Shown piece after piece: positions 55,886-62,909 of a stretch of 64,000 nucleotides of DNA. Within the stretch, counting starts at the first letter, position 1; every line of letters begins with the position of its first letter. The stretch comes from Bryobacterales bacterium. Its GTDB lineage: Bacteria > Acidobacteriota > Terriglobia > Bryobacterales > Bryobacteraceae. The DNA is taken from positions 1 to 64,000 of the forward strand of contig PMOK01000349.1 of the NCBI GenBank assembly GCA_003162425.1, read 5' to 3'. The notes beneath the pieces are model-generated. The model saw nothing but the letters and a program-made list of their open reading frames with translations, had not been told where the DNA came from and searched no databases. The translations under genes were made by a program, and so were the position numbers.

Positions 55886-57337
55886 TTGACCCTCTTAGAA
55901 CTTTTCGACCCATCGCTGCTCGTCCGGCGCGATACTATCGCGCTCGAATTCCAGGGCGCTGCGTATACCTTCGGCGATCTCGACGCACGCAGCAATCGCC
56001 TGGCACACTTGTTCCTGGCGCGCGGGCTCAAGCCGGGAGATCGCGTGTGCGTTTATTTGGCCAACTGCGTCGAGATGATCGATGTTTATCTGGCCTCGGT
56101 CAAGCTGGGTTTGATTTTCGTGCCGATCAACATCCTCTATCGCGATCGCGAGATCACACACATCCTCAACGATGCCGCGCCGGCTGTCTGCGTAGCGCAA
56201 GCCTCCGGCTTGCCTGGACAAGACGGAGTCTTGTCCTACTCGGGCTTAGCCAGAGAGGCGGCTGAATTTCCCGACCGGCGTCCGGAGGTTACCCTGACGG
56301 GCGAAACTGCCGCGGGGATCATCTACACATCCGGGACCACCGGCGCGTCCAAAGGCGCTGTACTCACGCACAACAATTTCGCGGCCAACGCTGTCACACT
56401 TCTTGACGCCTGGCAAATCTCGAGCGCGGATCGCCTGCTGCTCGCGCTGCCGCTTTTTCATGTCCACGGGCTTGGCAACGGGCTGCATTGTTGGCTCGCG
56501 AGCGGTTGCCGCATGCGGCTGCTAGAGCGTTTCGATCATCAGAAGATCGCCGCTGAGTTTCTCAGCTTCCATCCCACGCTGTTCTTCGGCGTGCCGGCGA
56601 TGTATGTCCGCATGCTCGACATTCCCCCAGAGCAGGCCAGCCAGATCGGCGCTTCCATGCGGCTCTTTGTCTCCGGATCTGCTGCGTTGTCGCCGCAGGT
56701 ATTCGAAGAGTTCCGATCAAGGTTCGGCCACACGATTCTGGAACGCTACGGCATGAGCGAAACGCTGATGAACATCAGCAATCCCTATAGCGGCGAGCGG
56801 CGTCCAGGAAGCATTGGCTTGCCTCTGCCCGGGGTCTCGGTCCAATTGCTGGATGCCGATGGCCGCCCCGCCGCTGACGGCGAGACCGGCGAGCTATATC
56901 TCAAGGGCCCGAATATCTTCGCCGGATATTGGCGCCGTGAAGAAGCTACCAAAGCTGCATTCCTCGATGGATACTTCCGCACGGGCGATCTCGCCACTCG
57001 CTCTCCGGACGGCTATTACACTCTGTGCGGGCGTAAGAGCGACCTGATTATTTCGGGAGGTTTCAATATCTATCCGCGCGAGATCGAAGAATTTCTGGAA
57101 GAGCAGGACGGCATCGCCGAGGCAGCCGTCGCTGCCGCGCCCGACCGCGTACGTGGCGAAGTCCCCGTGGCCTACATAGTCACCACGCGGCCTGTGGACG
57201 CCCGCGATCTCGAAGCCCGCTGCCGTGAGAAGCTGGCGTCCTTCAAAATTCCGCGCTCGTTCATCGTGGTGGACAAGCTGCCGCGCAACGCATTGGGCAA
57301 GATCCAGAAGCACCTTTTGCCGCGTGCGGGCGAGTGA
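55886..57337 (+). CDS. Acyl-CoA synthetase, AMP-binding family (malonyl-CoA synthetase-like)
   Basis: 483 residues from TTG 55886. ANL-superfamily motifs: YTSGTTGASKGAVLTH (P-loop), ALPLFHVHGLGN, ERYGMSET, YFRTGDLATRSPDG, GRKSDLIISGGFNIYPREIE and the catalytic Lys near the end in PRNALGKIQKHLL. Makes an acyl-adenylate and then acyl-CoA. FHVHGLGNGLHCWLASG is as in MatB-like enzymes, so malonate is a guess. The MFS gene follows after 16 bp. Confidence 0.92.
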   Translation: MTLLELFDPSLLVRRDTIALEFQGAAYTFGDLDARSNRLAHLFLARGLKPGDRVCVYLANCVEMIDVYLASVKLGLIFVPINILYRDREITHILNDAAPAVCVAQASGLPGQDGVLSYSGLAREAAEFPDRRPEVTLTGETAAGIIYTSGTTGASKGAVLTHNNFAANAVTLLDAWQISSADRLLLALPLFHVHGLGNGLHCWLASGCRMRLLERFDHQKIAAEFLSFHPTLFFGVPAMYVRMLDIPPEQASQIGASMRLFVSGSAALSPQVFEEFRSRFGHTILERYGMSETLMNISNPYSGERRPGSIGLPLPGVSVQLLDADGRPAADGETGELYLKGPNIFAGYWRREEATKAAFLDGYFRTGDLATRSPDGYYTLCGRKSDLIISGGFNIYPREIEEFLEEQDGIAEAAVAAAPDRVRGEVPVAYIVTTRPVDARDLEARCREKLASFKIPRSFIVVDKLPRNALGKIQKHLLPRAGE

Positions 57338-57353
57338 CGCCCTAGAATGAAAA

Positions 57354-58946
57354 TTGGCCCTAGCAGAATCTTCCGCGCGCAGTCCGTGGACGCCACTGGT
57401 TCACACCTGGTTCCGCTGGCTATGGATCGCCTCCATCGCTTCCAACATTGGAACGTGGATGCAGAATGTCGGCGCGGCTTGGATGATGGCCACTCTCGCG
57501 CCGTCCCCATTGTTGGTTGCACTAGTTCAAACTGCGACTAACCTTCCCGTATTCCTGCTCGGCATTCCGGCCGGCGCTGTGGCCGACATTGTGGATCGGC
57601 GCAAACTTCTGGTGATCACCCAAGGCTGGATGCTCGCGGCTGCACTGGCACTCGGAATTCTCACACTGAGCGGCGCAACCGGACCCTGGACGCTGCTGGC
57701 TTTGACTTTCGCGCTCGGTTTGGGCGCCACCATGAACGGGCCTGCCTGGCAAGCCATCATGCCGGAGCTGGTTCCGAAGAAAGAATTGCCGGCCGCGATC
57801 GCACTCAACTCGATGGGCTTCAATCTGGCGCGTTCCATTGGTCCAGCACTGGGCGGACTGGTGGTATTCGCGGTCGGCGCCGGCGCGGCATTCGTCCTCA
57901 ACGCCGTCTCCTTTGTCGGCGTCATGATCGTGCTCTACCTGTGGCGGCGCAAGCCGGAGCATGTGCCCAGTTCGCCTGAAAGCGTCGGCGCGGCCATCTA
58001 TGCCGGGATGCGATATATCCGCTTCGCTCCGCCCATGCACGCCGTTCTTTTCCGCTGCGGCACGTTCGTGATTTCGGCGAGTGCGCTGTGGTCCATCTTG
58101 CCCTTAGTAGCCAAAGTTGAGTTGCACAGCCAGAGCAGCGGCTTCGGCCTGTTGTTAGGGTGCCTGGGCGTGGGATCCATTCTGGGCGCGCTCATGATCG
58201 GGCGTTTGCGGCAATTATTCTCCTTCAACGCGATCGCGACTTCTTCGGTGGCCCTCTTTGGGCTGGTGAATATTGCGATGGCATATCTCGCCAGCTTCAG
58301 CGCTGTAGCGCTGGCGCTGCTGGCCGCGGGCATAGCCTGGATGGCGGTTAACTCGACGCTCAACACCGCCGCTCAAACCTCGCTGCCGGCTTGGGTACGC
58401 GCACGAGGGCTGGGCGTTTATTTGCTGGTCTTCCAGGGCGCCATGGCGGTGGGAAGCGTGATCTGGGGCGAAATCGCGACGCACTTCGGACTGCGCACCA
58501 CTCTGTTGGTAGCGGGTATCACTCTGCTGGCAGCCGCGGCCGGAACTTCGCGTCTCAAACTAATTGGTCCGCGTGATGCCGATACCACACCATCCAATCA
58601 CTGGCCGGAACCTCCGCTGCTGGTGGAAAGGCACCCCGAGCACGGTCCGGTGCTGGTGACTGTCGAATACTTCATCGATCCAACTCGCGGCCGGGACTTC
58701 ACTCTCACCATGCAGGGACTGAGACGAATCCGGCGCAGAGACGGCGCCATCCGCTGGAGCCTGTTCGAGGATGCCAGCACACCGGGCCGGTATCTGGAAA
58801 CATTCGTGGTGGAAAGTTGGGCCGAGCACCTGCGCCAACACTCGCGCGCCACGGTGGCGGATCGCGAAGTGGAGATCAAAGCTTGGGCCTTTCACCTGGG
58901 TGAAGGTCCGCCCAAAGTGACCCATTGGATAGCCGCGCGGAAGTAG
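57354..58946 (+). CDS. MFS_3 family exporter with C-terminal soluble domain
   Basis: 530 residues from TTG 57354. Twelve hydrophobic segments (about 15-400): SNIGTWMQNVGAAWMM at helix 1, GIPAGAVADIVDRRKLL in the motif-A loop, LNSMGFNLARSIGPALGG. The last 115 residues (HGPVLVTVEYFIDPTRGRDF to the end) form a soluble ferredoxin-like domain of the antibiotic-biosynthesis-monooxygenase type usual in this transporter subfamily. Substrate unknown. Its end overlaps the AbrB-type gene by 22 bp. Confidence 0.9.
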   Translation: MALAESSARSPWTPLVHTWFRWLWIASIASNIGTWMQNVGAAWMMATLAPSPLLVALVQTATNLPVFLLGIPAGAVADIVDRRKLLVITQGWMLAAALALGILTLSGATGPWTLLALTFALGLGATMNGPAWQAIMPELVPKKELPAAIALNSMGFNLARSIGPALGGLVVFAVGAGAAFVLNAVSFVGVMIVLYLWRRKPEHVPSSPESVGAAIYAGMRYIRFAPPMHAVLFRCGTFVISASALWSILPLVAKVELHSQSSGFGLLLGCLGVGSILGALMIGRLRQLFSFNAIATSSVALFGLVNIAMAYLASFSAVALALLAAGIAWMAVNSTLNTAAQTSLPAWVRARGLGVYLLVFQGAMAVGSVIWGEIATHFGLRTTLLVAGITLLAAAAGTSRLKLIGPRDADTTPSNHWPEPPLLVERHPEHGPVLVTVEYFIDPTRGRDFTLTMQGLRRIRRRDGAIRWSLFEDASTPGRYLETFVVESWAEHLRQHSRATVADREVEIKAWAFHLGEGPPKVTHWIAARK

Positions 58947-59167
58947 ATTCCGCCGGTGGGCGAATCGTGATCCCGGCACATTTTCGCCGTGCGTTGGGAA
59001 TCTATCATGGCGACCAAGTTGTGCTCCGAATGGAGGATGGGGAAGTCCACATCTCCTCATGCGCGCAGGCTCGTCGCCGCGCTCGGGAGTATGTGCGAAG
59101 TCTTGTCCCGGAAGGTACATCGCTGGTGGACGAATTGATTCTGGAAAGACGGGAAGCCCTCGGCTGA
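58925..59167 (+). CDS. AbrB/MazE/SpoVT-type antitoxin
   Basis: 80 residues from TTG 58925, within the 3' end of the MFS gene. The swapped-hairpin DNA-binding domain is clear: SAGGRIVIPAHFRRALGIYHGDQVVLRMED followed in pieces by GEVHISS and an alpha-helical tail. Works as VapB-type antitoxin and autorepressor. Its partner toxin directly follows but is broken (59164-59403), so the antitoxin is now solitary. Confidence 0.82.
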   Translation: MDSRAEVDSAGGRIVIPAHFRRALGIYHGDQVVLRMEDGEVHISSCAQARRRAREYVRSLVPEGTSLVDELILERREALG

Positions 59168-59403
59168 TTCGCTGCGTCCTCGACGCTTCCGCGATGCTTT
59201 GCCGGGGAGTGGAAGTGATTCCGTGCGATGAGACCATCGCGTAGCAGATCGGCGAACTGCGGAATTCCACAAAAGCGCTGGGGCTGTCGCTTGGCGACCG
59301 GGCTTGCCTTGCGACGGCCCTTCAGCACAATGTCCGGGCCATAACCGCGGATCGTCATTGGAAGACCTTGAAGGTCGGCGCCCGGATTCACGTTATTCGT
59401 TGA
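59164..59403 (+). pseudogene. Decayed PIN-domain (VapC-type) toxin
   Basis: One frame, 80 codons. Starts CTG at the place of the expected ATGA overlap (CTGA here), then IRCVLDASAML, the normal toxin N-terminus with the first Asp. It jumps to VEVIPCDETIA, so roughly 50-60 codons are missing, then a TAG (59242-59244), then KALGLSLGDRACLATALQ and AITADRHWKTLKVG, which are the last PIN motifs. Start codon loss, internal deletion and stop codon together show a dead toxin. Confidence 0.85.
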
Positions 59404-59448
59404 ATTCCGAGCGCTGCGGGGGAATTATTGATTCCACGCGACCCGCTT

Positions 59449-59491
59449 GTGGCGCACGCACTCTTGCGTGCCGTGTTTGCACTCTTGCGAA
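59449..59491 (-). repeat. REP-like two-hairpin element, inverted diverged copy
   Basis: Compared with the reverse complement of the element at 59518, 43 bases align without gaps with eight differences. Both hairpins are kept: GCACGCA/TGCGTGC with loop CTCT, and TTTGCA/TGCGAA with a T-G pair. Confidence 0.75.
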
Positions 59492-59517
59492 CACCTGTGG
59501 CGACCGAATCCCAGGCG

Positions 59518-59560
59518 TTCACACGAGTGTGAACGCGGCACGCATGAGTGCGTGCGCTAC
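59518..59560 (+). repeat. REP-like two-hairpin element, copy A
   Basis: 43 bp. Hairpin 1 TTCACAC/GTGTGAA (loop GA), hairpin 2 GCACGCA/TGCGTGC (loop TGAG), ending GCTAC. Identical to 62864-62906. It forms a head-to-head pair with 59449-59491, separated by 26 bp, and reaches the last codons of the Ro60 gene. Confidence 0.9.
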
Positions 59561-60942
59561 GTGGTAACACTCTCTTCCGAGCCGCGAGCGTAAGCGACCG
59601 GTTGTTTTATGAACTCCGCCACCACTTGCGGGACACTTGCGTCGAAACCCACGATGCCCAACTGAAGGGCGTCGTCCGGATCGGTGCTGCACCCGATCAC
59701 CACCAGCTTGGCGGCGATTCCGCTCGAGCGGCGGTAGTGCTCCAGCGCGTCGGCCGAAGGGCTGTGGTCACTGAAGATTACAAACACATCCACGTCCCGC
59801 ATCGGTAACGAAGGGTTGCTGGAGCTGATGCAGCTCGGTTCTCGCTTTGCGAACACCATGGCGAGCGCGTCCGACATCGCCGTGCCAGTGGCGGCGCCCA
59901 CTGCGAGATAGATGCGTTTCCCAGTCGGCTCGACATTTTCGATAGCCAGATGGAACGCTTCATCCAGTGCGTCGATCACGCTCGCCACCGCTGCCGGCTC
60001 CTGCTTGTAGGCGATCTGAGCGTCCACTAGCGCGATCGGGTGAACGCGCGAATTCGCGATCCGTTTACGATCGATCAGCCGCGCTACCACCAGCGCTGTG
60101 GCCGGACTGTGGGGCTGAATCAATCCGACCGCGGTCAGTTTCGCGAGGCGCCGCATCAGATCCATATACGGCATGGACGGAAGAAGAGCCTCCCACACGC
60201 GTGCGGAGTCCTGCCACTTGGACGGAATCATTTCAGGCGTCAAGCGATTTTCTTCAATGAGTTGTACGATCTCGTCTTGGCTCGATGACTTCTTGGCCAG
60301 TTCGAAAGCGCGGATCTGGCGCAGGTCACCGGCGAGAATCTCGGCGCTGGCCAAGTGGCCAAGCTCGCCATCCACGGCCCACTGGAACAAAGCGTTGTGG
60401 GCAGGCGTGGCAGCTTTCGGATGCGAAAGCCGCAGCAGATCGCGATGCGACCAGCCGTTGCAGTGCGGGTGCGTGAGCATCTGGTAGGCCAGTTCAGAGG
60501 CCGGCTTGCTCAAATACCAGTCCGCCACTGCGGATCGCAGACCGCGGCCCCATCCGCGCAGGTTCTCGACAAATGCGGCGAAACTGCACAGGTGCGTTCC
60601 GGTGCGCGCCACTTCAGGCAGTGCATTCAGTGCTGAGGAAATGGTTTTGGCGTCAGCGAAATTCGGGCTTGCCGCCAGCGCCAGCGCGAACAACGCCGGT
60701 TCGTTTTTCGGAGCGCGCCCGCTGGTTGAGATCTCGACGACGGTTCGCACTACTCGGAGTCCATCCGTTTTCAGACACTCGATCACCGCCGTCGCGTTTT
60801 CTACGGTAAGTGCGCGTTGTTGAACATAGTAAGTCCCACATTCGCTGCCGAGCATCAGAAAACGCGTCAGGCGCGTCCAGATATCCACCGCCCGCGGGTC
60901 GCGATGAGCGAGTGGCTCTGTCAGATTCTGTAAGTAGGGCAT
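59557..60942 (-). CDS. TROVE-domain Ro60-like RNA-binding protein
   Basis: 461 residues from ATG 60942; a TTG 30 codons upstream adds a low-complexity extension. Ro60 forms a HEAT-like ring that holds misfolded or Y-type RNAs. TROVE domain about 1-300: DIWTRLTRFLMLGSECGTYY, FALALAASP, WGRGLRSAVADWYLSKP and HRDLLRLSHPKA. The C-terminal von Willebrand-A-like domain (about 340-455) has DVDVFVIFSDHSPSADALEHY and AAKLVVIG, but the metal-binding DxSxS is replaced (LAVGAATGTAMS at about 346-357), so no MIDAS metal is expected. Preceded by a small CxxC gene and a leader ORF on the same strand. No Y-RNA was recognised nearby. Confidence 0.88.
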   Translation of the reverse strand: MPYLQNLTEPLAHRDPRAVDIWTRLTRFLMLGSECGTYYVQQRALTVENATAVIECLKTDGLRVVRTVVEISTSGRAPKNEPALFALALAASPNFADAKTISSALNALPEVARTGTHLCSFAAFVENLRGWGRGLRSAVADWYLSKPASELAYQMLTHPHCNGWSHRDLLRLSHPKAATPAHNALFQWAVDGELGHLASAEILAGDLRQIRAFELAKKSSSQDEIVQLIEENRLTPEMIPSKWQDSARVWEALLPSMPYMDLMRRLAKLTAVGLIQPHSPATALVVARLIDRKRIANSRVHPIALVDAQIAYKQEPAAVASVIDALDEAFHLAIENVEPTGKRIYLAVGAATGTAMSDALAMVFAKREPSCISSSNPSLPMRDVDVFVIFSDHSPSADALEHYRRSSGIAAKLVVIGCSTDPDDALQLGIVGFDASVPQVVAEFIKQPVAYARGSEESVTT

Positions 60943-61079
60943 GGTAACTCGCTCGTATAAAATTGGCGCGGATAAATTCGTTGCCGCCGACCCGCACCTC
61001 AAGTTTCTTGTTGATGATTCCGGATTAGCCAAGATGACTCGGAACCACTGTTTCGTCCTCGTTTAGCCGCTGCCATTCT

Positions 61080-61229
61080 TTAGCGCTCATGAAGCCGATT
61101 TTTTGGCGCTTGGAATACGTATTCCTCGCTGTCGGCCGGACCACGCAAAACCACGCCGTTGGAGCAGGAATCGCACAGGCGCGGCGCATCCACTGATCGG
61201 GTACCTTGAAATACTTTGAAGTTTTTCAT
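61080..61229 (-). CDS. Small CxxC protein upstream of Ro60 gene, probably frameshifted
   Basis: ATG 61229 with AGGAAAGG upstream; 49 residues: FKVFQGTRSVDAPRLCDSCS, NGVVLRGPADSEEYVF, ending early after a run of six A (61099-61104 on the plus strand as T6). With one A less, the frame continues IGFMSAKEWQRLNEDETVVP and stops at 61025, giving 67 residues and filling most of the gap before the Ro60 gene. So either a natural frameshift, a sequence error, or slippage. The CDSC pair suggests a zinc-binding or redox site. Function unknown. Confidence 0.6.
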   Translation of the reverse strand: MKNFKVFQGTRSVDAPRLCDSCSNGVVLRGPADSEEYVFQAPKNRLHER

Positions 61230-61324
61230 ATACCTTTCCTGATTGAGAGAGTTGAAGTAAGAACCAGGCAATGCGAAGGGTGATGATTATCGCACCGCGA
61301 AAAAACCACAGGCTGGACTGGGAA

Positions 61325-61414
61325 CTAAAGGACTGGGAAGCTTACCGGAGGCCAGCCAGTACGCACCGCGACGCCGCGCATTCGCAGTCGATCATGCTTA
61401 GTGGTTGCGTTCAA
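61325..61414 (-). CDS. Leader ORF of the Ro60 operon (29 codons)
   Basis: TTG 61414 to TAG 61325. An ideal Shine-Dalgarno AAAGGAGG (61422-61429) lies 7 nt upstream, and a candidate promoter precedes it. Product starts MNATTKHDRLRMRGVAVRTG and ends in SFPVL; basic, no known family. It may be a regulatory leader peptide or a small protein. A 10-mer CAACTCTCTC stands before its ribosome site and again before that of the next gene (61245-61254). Confidence 0.45.
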   Translation of the reverse strand: MNATTKHDRLRMRGVAVRTGWPPVSFPVL

Positions 61415-61453
61415 CAGGCTGCCTCCTTTCGAGAGAGTTGTGGACTTGGGTTA

Positions 61454-61482
61454 AGATAACACGCGCGGGGAAGGCGCTTCAA
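61454..61482 (-). promoter_or_regulatory. Candidate promoter of the Ro60 operon
   Basis: On the minus strand TTGAAG (61477-61482), a 17-bp spacer and TTATCT (61454-61459). Transcription would begin near 61446, about 30 nt before the leader ORF. Upstream is a run of A on this strand. 61483-61546, between this site and the SulP stop, holds only a hairpin CCGCGAG/CTCGCGG without a T-run. Confidence 0.5.
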
Positions 61483-61546
61483 GTTTTTTTTGATTAAACT
61501 TTTTTACCACCCGCGAGAGGTGGCTCGCGGAATTCAATGTGGATGG

Positions 61547-62830
61547 CTATTCGGTGGATTCTACACCTGGTGCGGTGTGCAGGTTGGGGATGGACCCGGA
61601 AGACGTGAATCGCTGGTAGAGATGATGGATCACAAACAGCGAACAGCCGATGGCGACCGCGGCGACGGCATTGGTGACCAGCACGGCGAACGCAGTGGCG
61701 AGGAACGCGGCCGCATCCAGACGGCGCATCTTCGGTAAACGCCGCCAGGTGCTCCACTCGAGTAGGCAGATGCCCATCCAGGCAGTGACTCCGGCCAGGG
61801 CCGGAATCGGAATCTGCGCCACGAATCTGGATCCCATCTCCAGAAAAGCTATTAAGAATACAGCGTGCAGAATGTTGGATACTCGCGTTGTGGCGCCGCA
61901 GCGGACGCTGGCCAGACTGCGGGCCGGAATTCCGACGCTCATGGGAGCGCCAAACAGGCCGCCGCAGATGTTGGCAAGTCCGTAAGCGCCCAGTTCTTGA
62001 TCGGCATCCGTCTTCCTGACGTGCCGATGCCAGCCGCGGAAGTGTTCCACAACGCGCGACGTGATCAGAATATTCACGGCGCTGACGAAAGCCAATCCGA
62101 GCGCGGATGGAAGCAAAGTGGTGAAGTCCGAGCGCTGCCACGAGAACCCGGCGAACGCGGGCAAGGCCAGCGGCAAGGCGCCCACCTGTTTTTCGTGCAA
62201 GCCGAAAAGATTCGCCGCCAGCACCGCGACTGCAACTCCGATGAGCGGGGCAGGCAGACGCGCCGACCATCGGGCGGAAAGCATGGCGGCAGCGATTACC
62301 AGGACTCCGAGAACGAGCGGAGCGGCTTGTGTGCCACCCACGCGGCCCAACACTCGAAACAATTGCGTCAGTGGCGCTCCCGCGGATCGGGTCCAGGGCG
62401 AGCCGACTCCGAGGATGGTGTCGAGTTGCGAGATCACCATCAGGCCGCCGATTCCGCAGGAAAATCCGGTGACCACCGCTTGCGGAACTTTCTGGATATA
62501 GCGGCCCAGCCGAAGCGCTGAGAACAGCAGCAGGAAAAGAGCCGCCGCGATACAGATTTTCGCAGCGCCTGCGATCCCTTGCTCGCGGACTGCGAGGGCA
62601 ATGAAGGGAACCGTAGCGCTGGCGGTGCCCCCGATCAACACTGGATTGCGGCCGAGCAGCGCGGTGACTGGCGCCGTCAGAATACTGGTGAATATTCCAA
62701 GGACCGGTGGCAGCCCCATTAGCGAGGCCATCGCGAGTCCATAGGGAATCGCGATCAGGGCTGCGATGATTCCACCGAAACAGTCGCCCAGGAATACGCG
62801 GAGACTATACGGGTGACGTCCTGGATTCAT
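61547..62830 (-). CDS. SulP family anion transporter without STAS domain
   Basis: 427 residues from ATG 62830; the open frame upstream of it runs into the REP-like repeat and is not protein-like. Hydrophobic throughout: FGGIIAALIAIPYGLAMASL, the family motif NPVLIGGTASATVPFIAL, VPQAVVTGFSCGIGGLMVIS, GAYGLANICGGLFGAPMSVG and a last helix ending IHHLYQRF. The cytoplasmic STAS domain of typical SulP proteins is absent; only about 20 residues follow the membrane part. Substrate could be sulfate, bicarbonate or a dicarboxylate. Same strand as the Ro60 operon, about 130 bp upstream of its leader ORF. Confidence 0.88.
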   Translation of the reverse strand: MNPGRHPYSLRVFLGDCFGGIIAALIAIPYGLAMASLMGLPPVLGIFTSILTAPVTALLGRNPVLIGGTASATVPFIALAVREQGIAGAAKICIAAALFLLLFSALRLGRYIQKVPQAVVTGFSCGIGGLMVISQLDTILGVGSPWTRSAGAPLTQLFRVLGRVGGTQAAPLVLGVLVIAAAMLSARWSARLPAPLIGVAVAVLAANLFGLHEKQVGALPLALPAFAGFSWQRSDFTTLLPSALGLAFVSAVNILITSRVVEHFRGWHRHVRKTDADQELGAYGLANICGGLFGAPMSVGIPARSLASVRCGATTRVSNILHAVFLIAFLEMGSRFVAQIPIPALAGVTAWMGICLLEWSTWRRLPKMRRLDAAAFLATAFAVLVTNAVAAVAIGCSLFVIHHLYQRFTSSGSIPNLHTAPGVESTE

Positions 62831-62863
62831 GTACTGCCGCTGGCATCTGCCTAAGACATAGCA

Positions 62864-62906
62864 TTCACACGAGTGTGAACGCGGCACGCATGAGTGCGTG
62901 CGCTAC
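62864..62906 (+). repeat. REP-like two-hairpin element, copy B
   Basis: 43 bp identical to 59518-59560 (hairpins TTCACAC/GTGTGAA and GCACGCA/TGCGTGC). Located between the SulP start and the stop of the aminotransferase gene; 3.3 kb from copy A, the two flanking the Ro60-SulP segment in the same orientation. Confidence 0.9.
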
Positions 62907-62909
62907 AGG

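Noticed and set aside
59440-59565. CRISPR-like repeats
   Set aside because: The repeats are palindromic, few and in inverted orientation with no regular spacers; they are REP-like elements. No CRISPR array was seen anywhere in the window.
61507-61540. Intrinsic terminator of the SulP gene at hairpin CCGCGAG/CTCGCGG
   Set aside because: No U-run follows the stem on the minus strand; the nearby T-run is on the wrong side for that direction.
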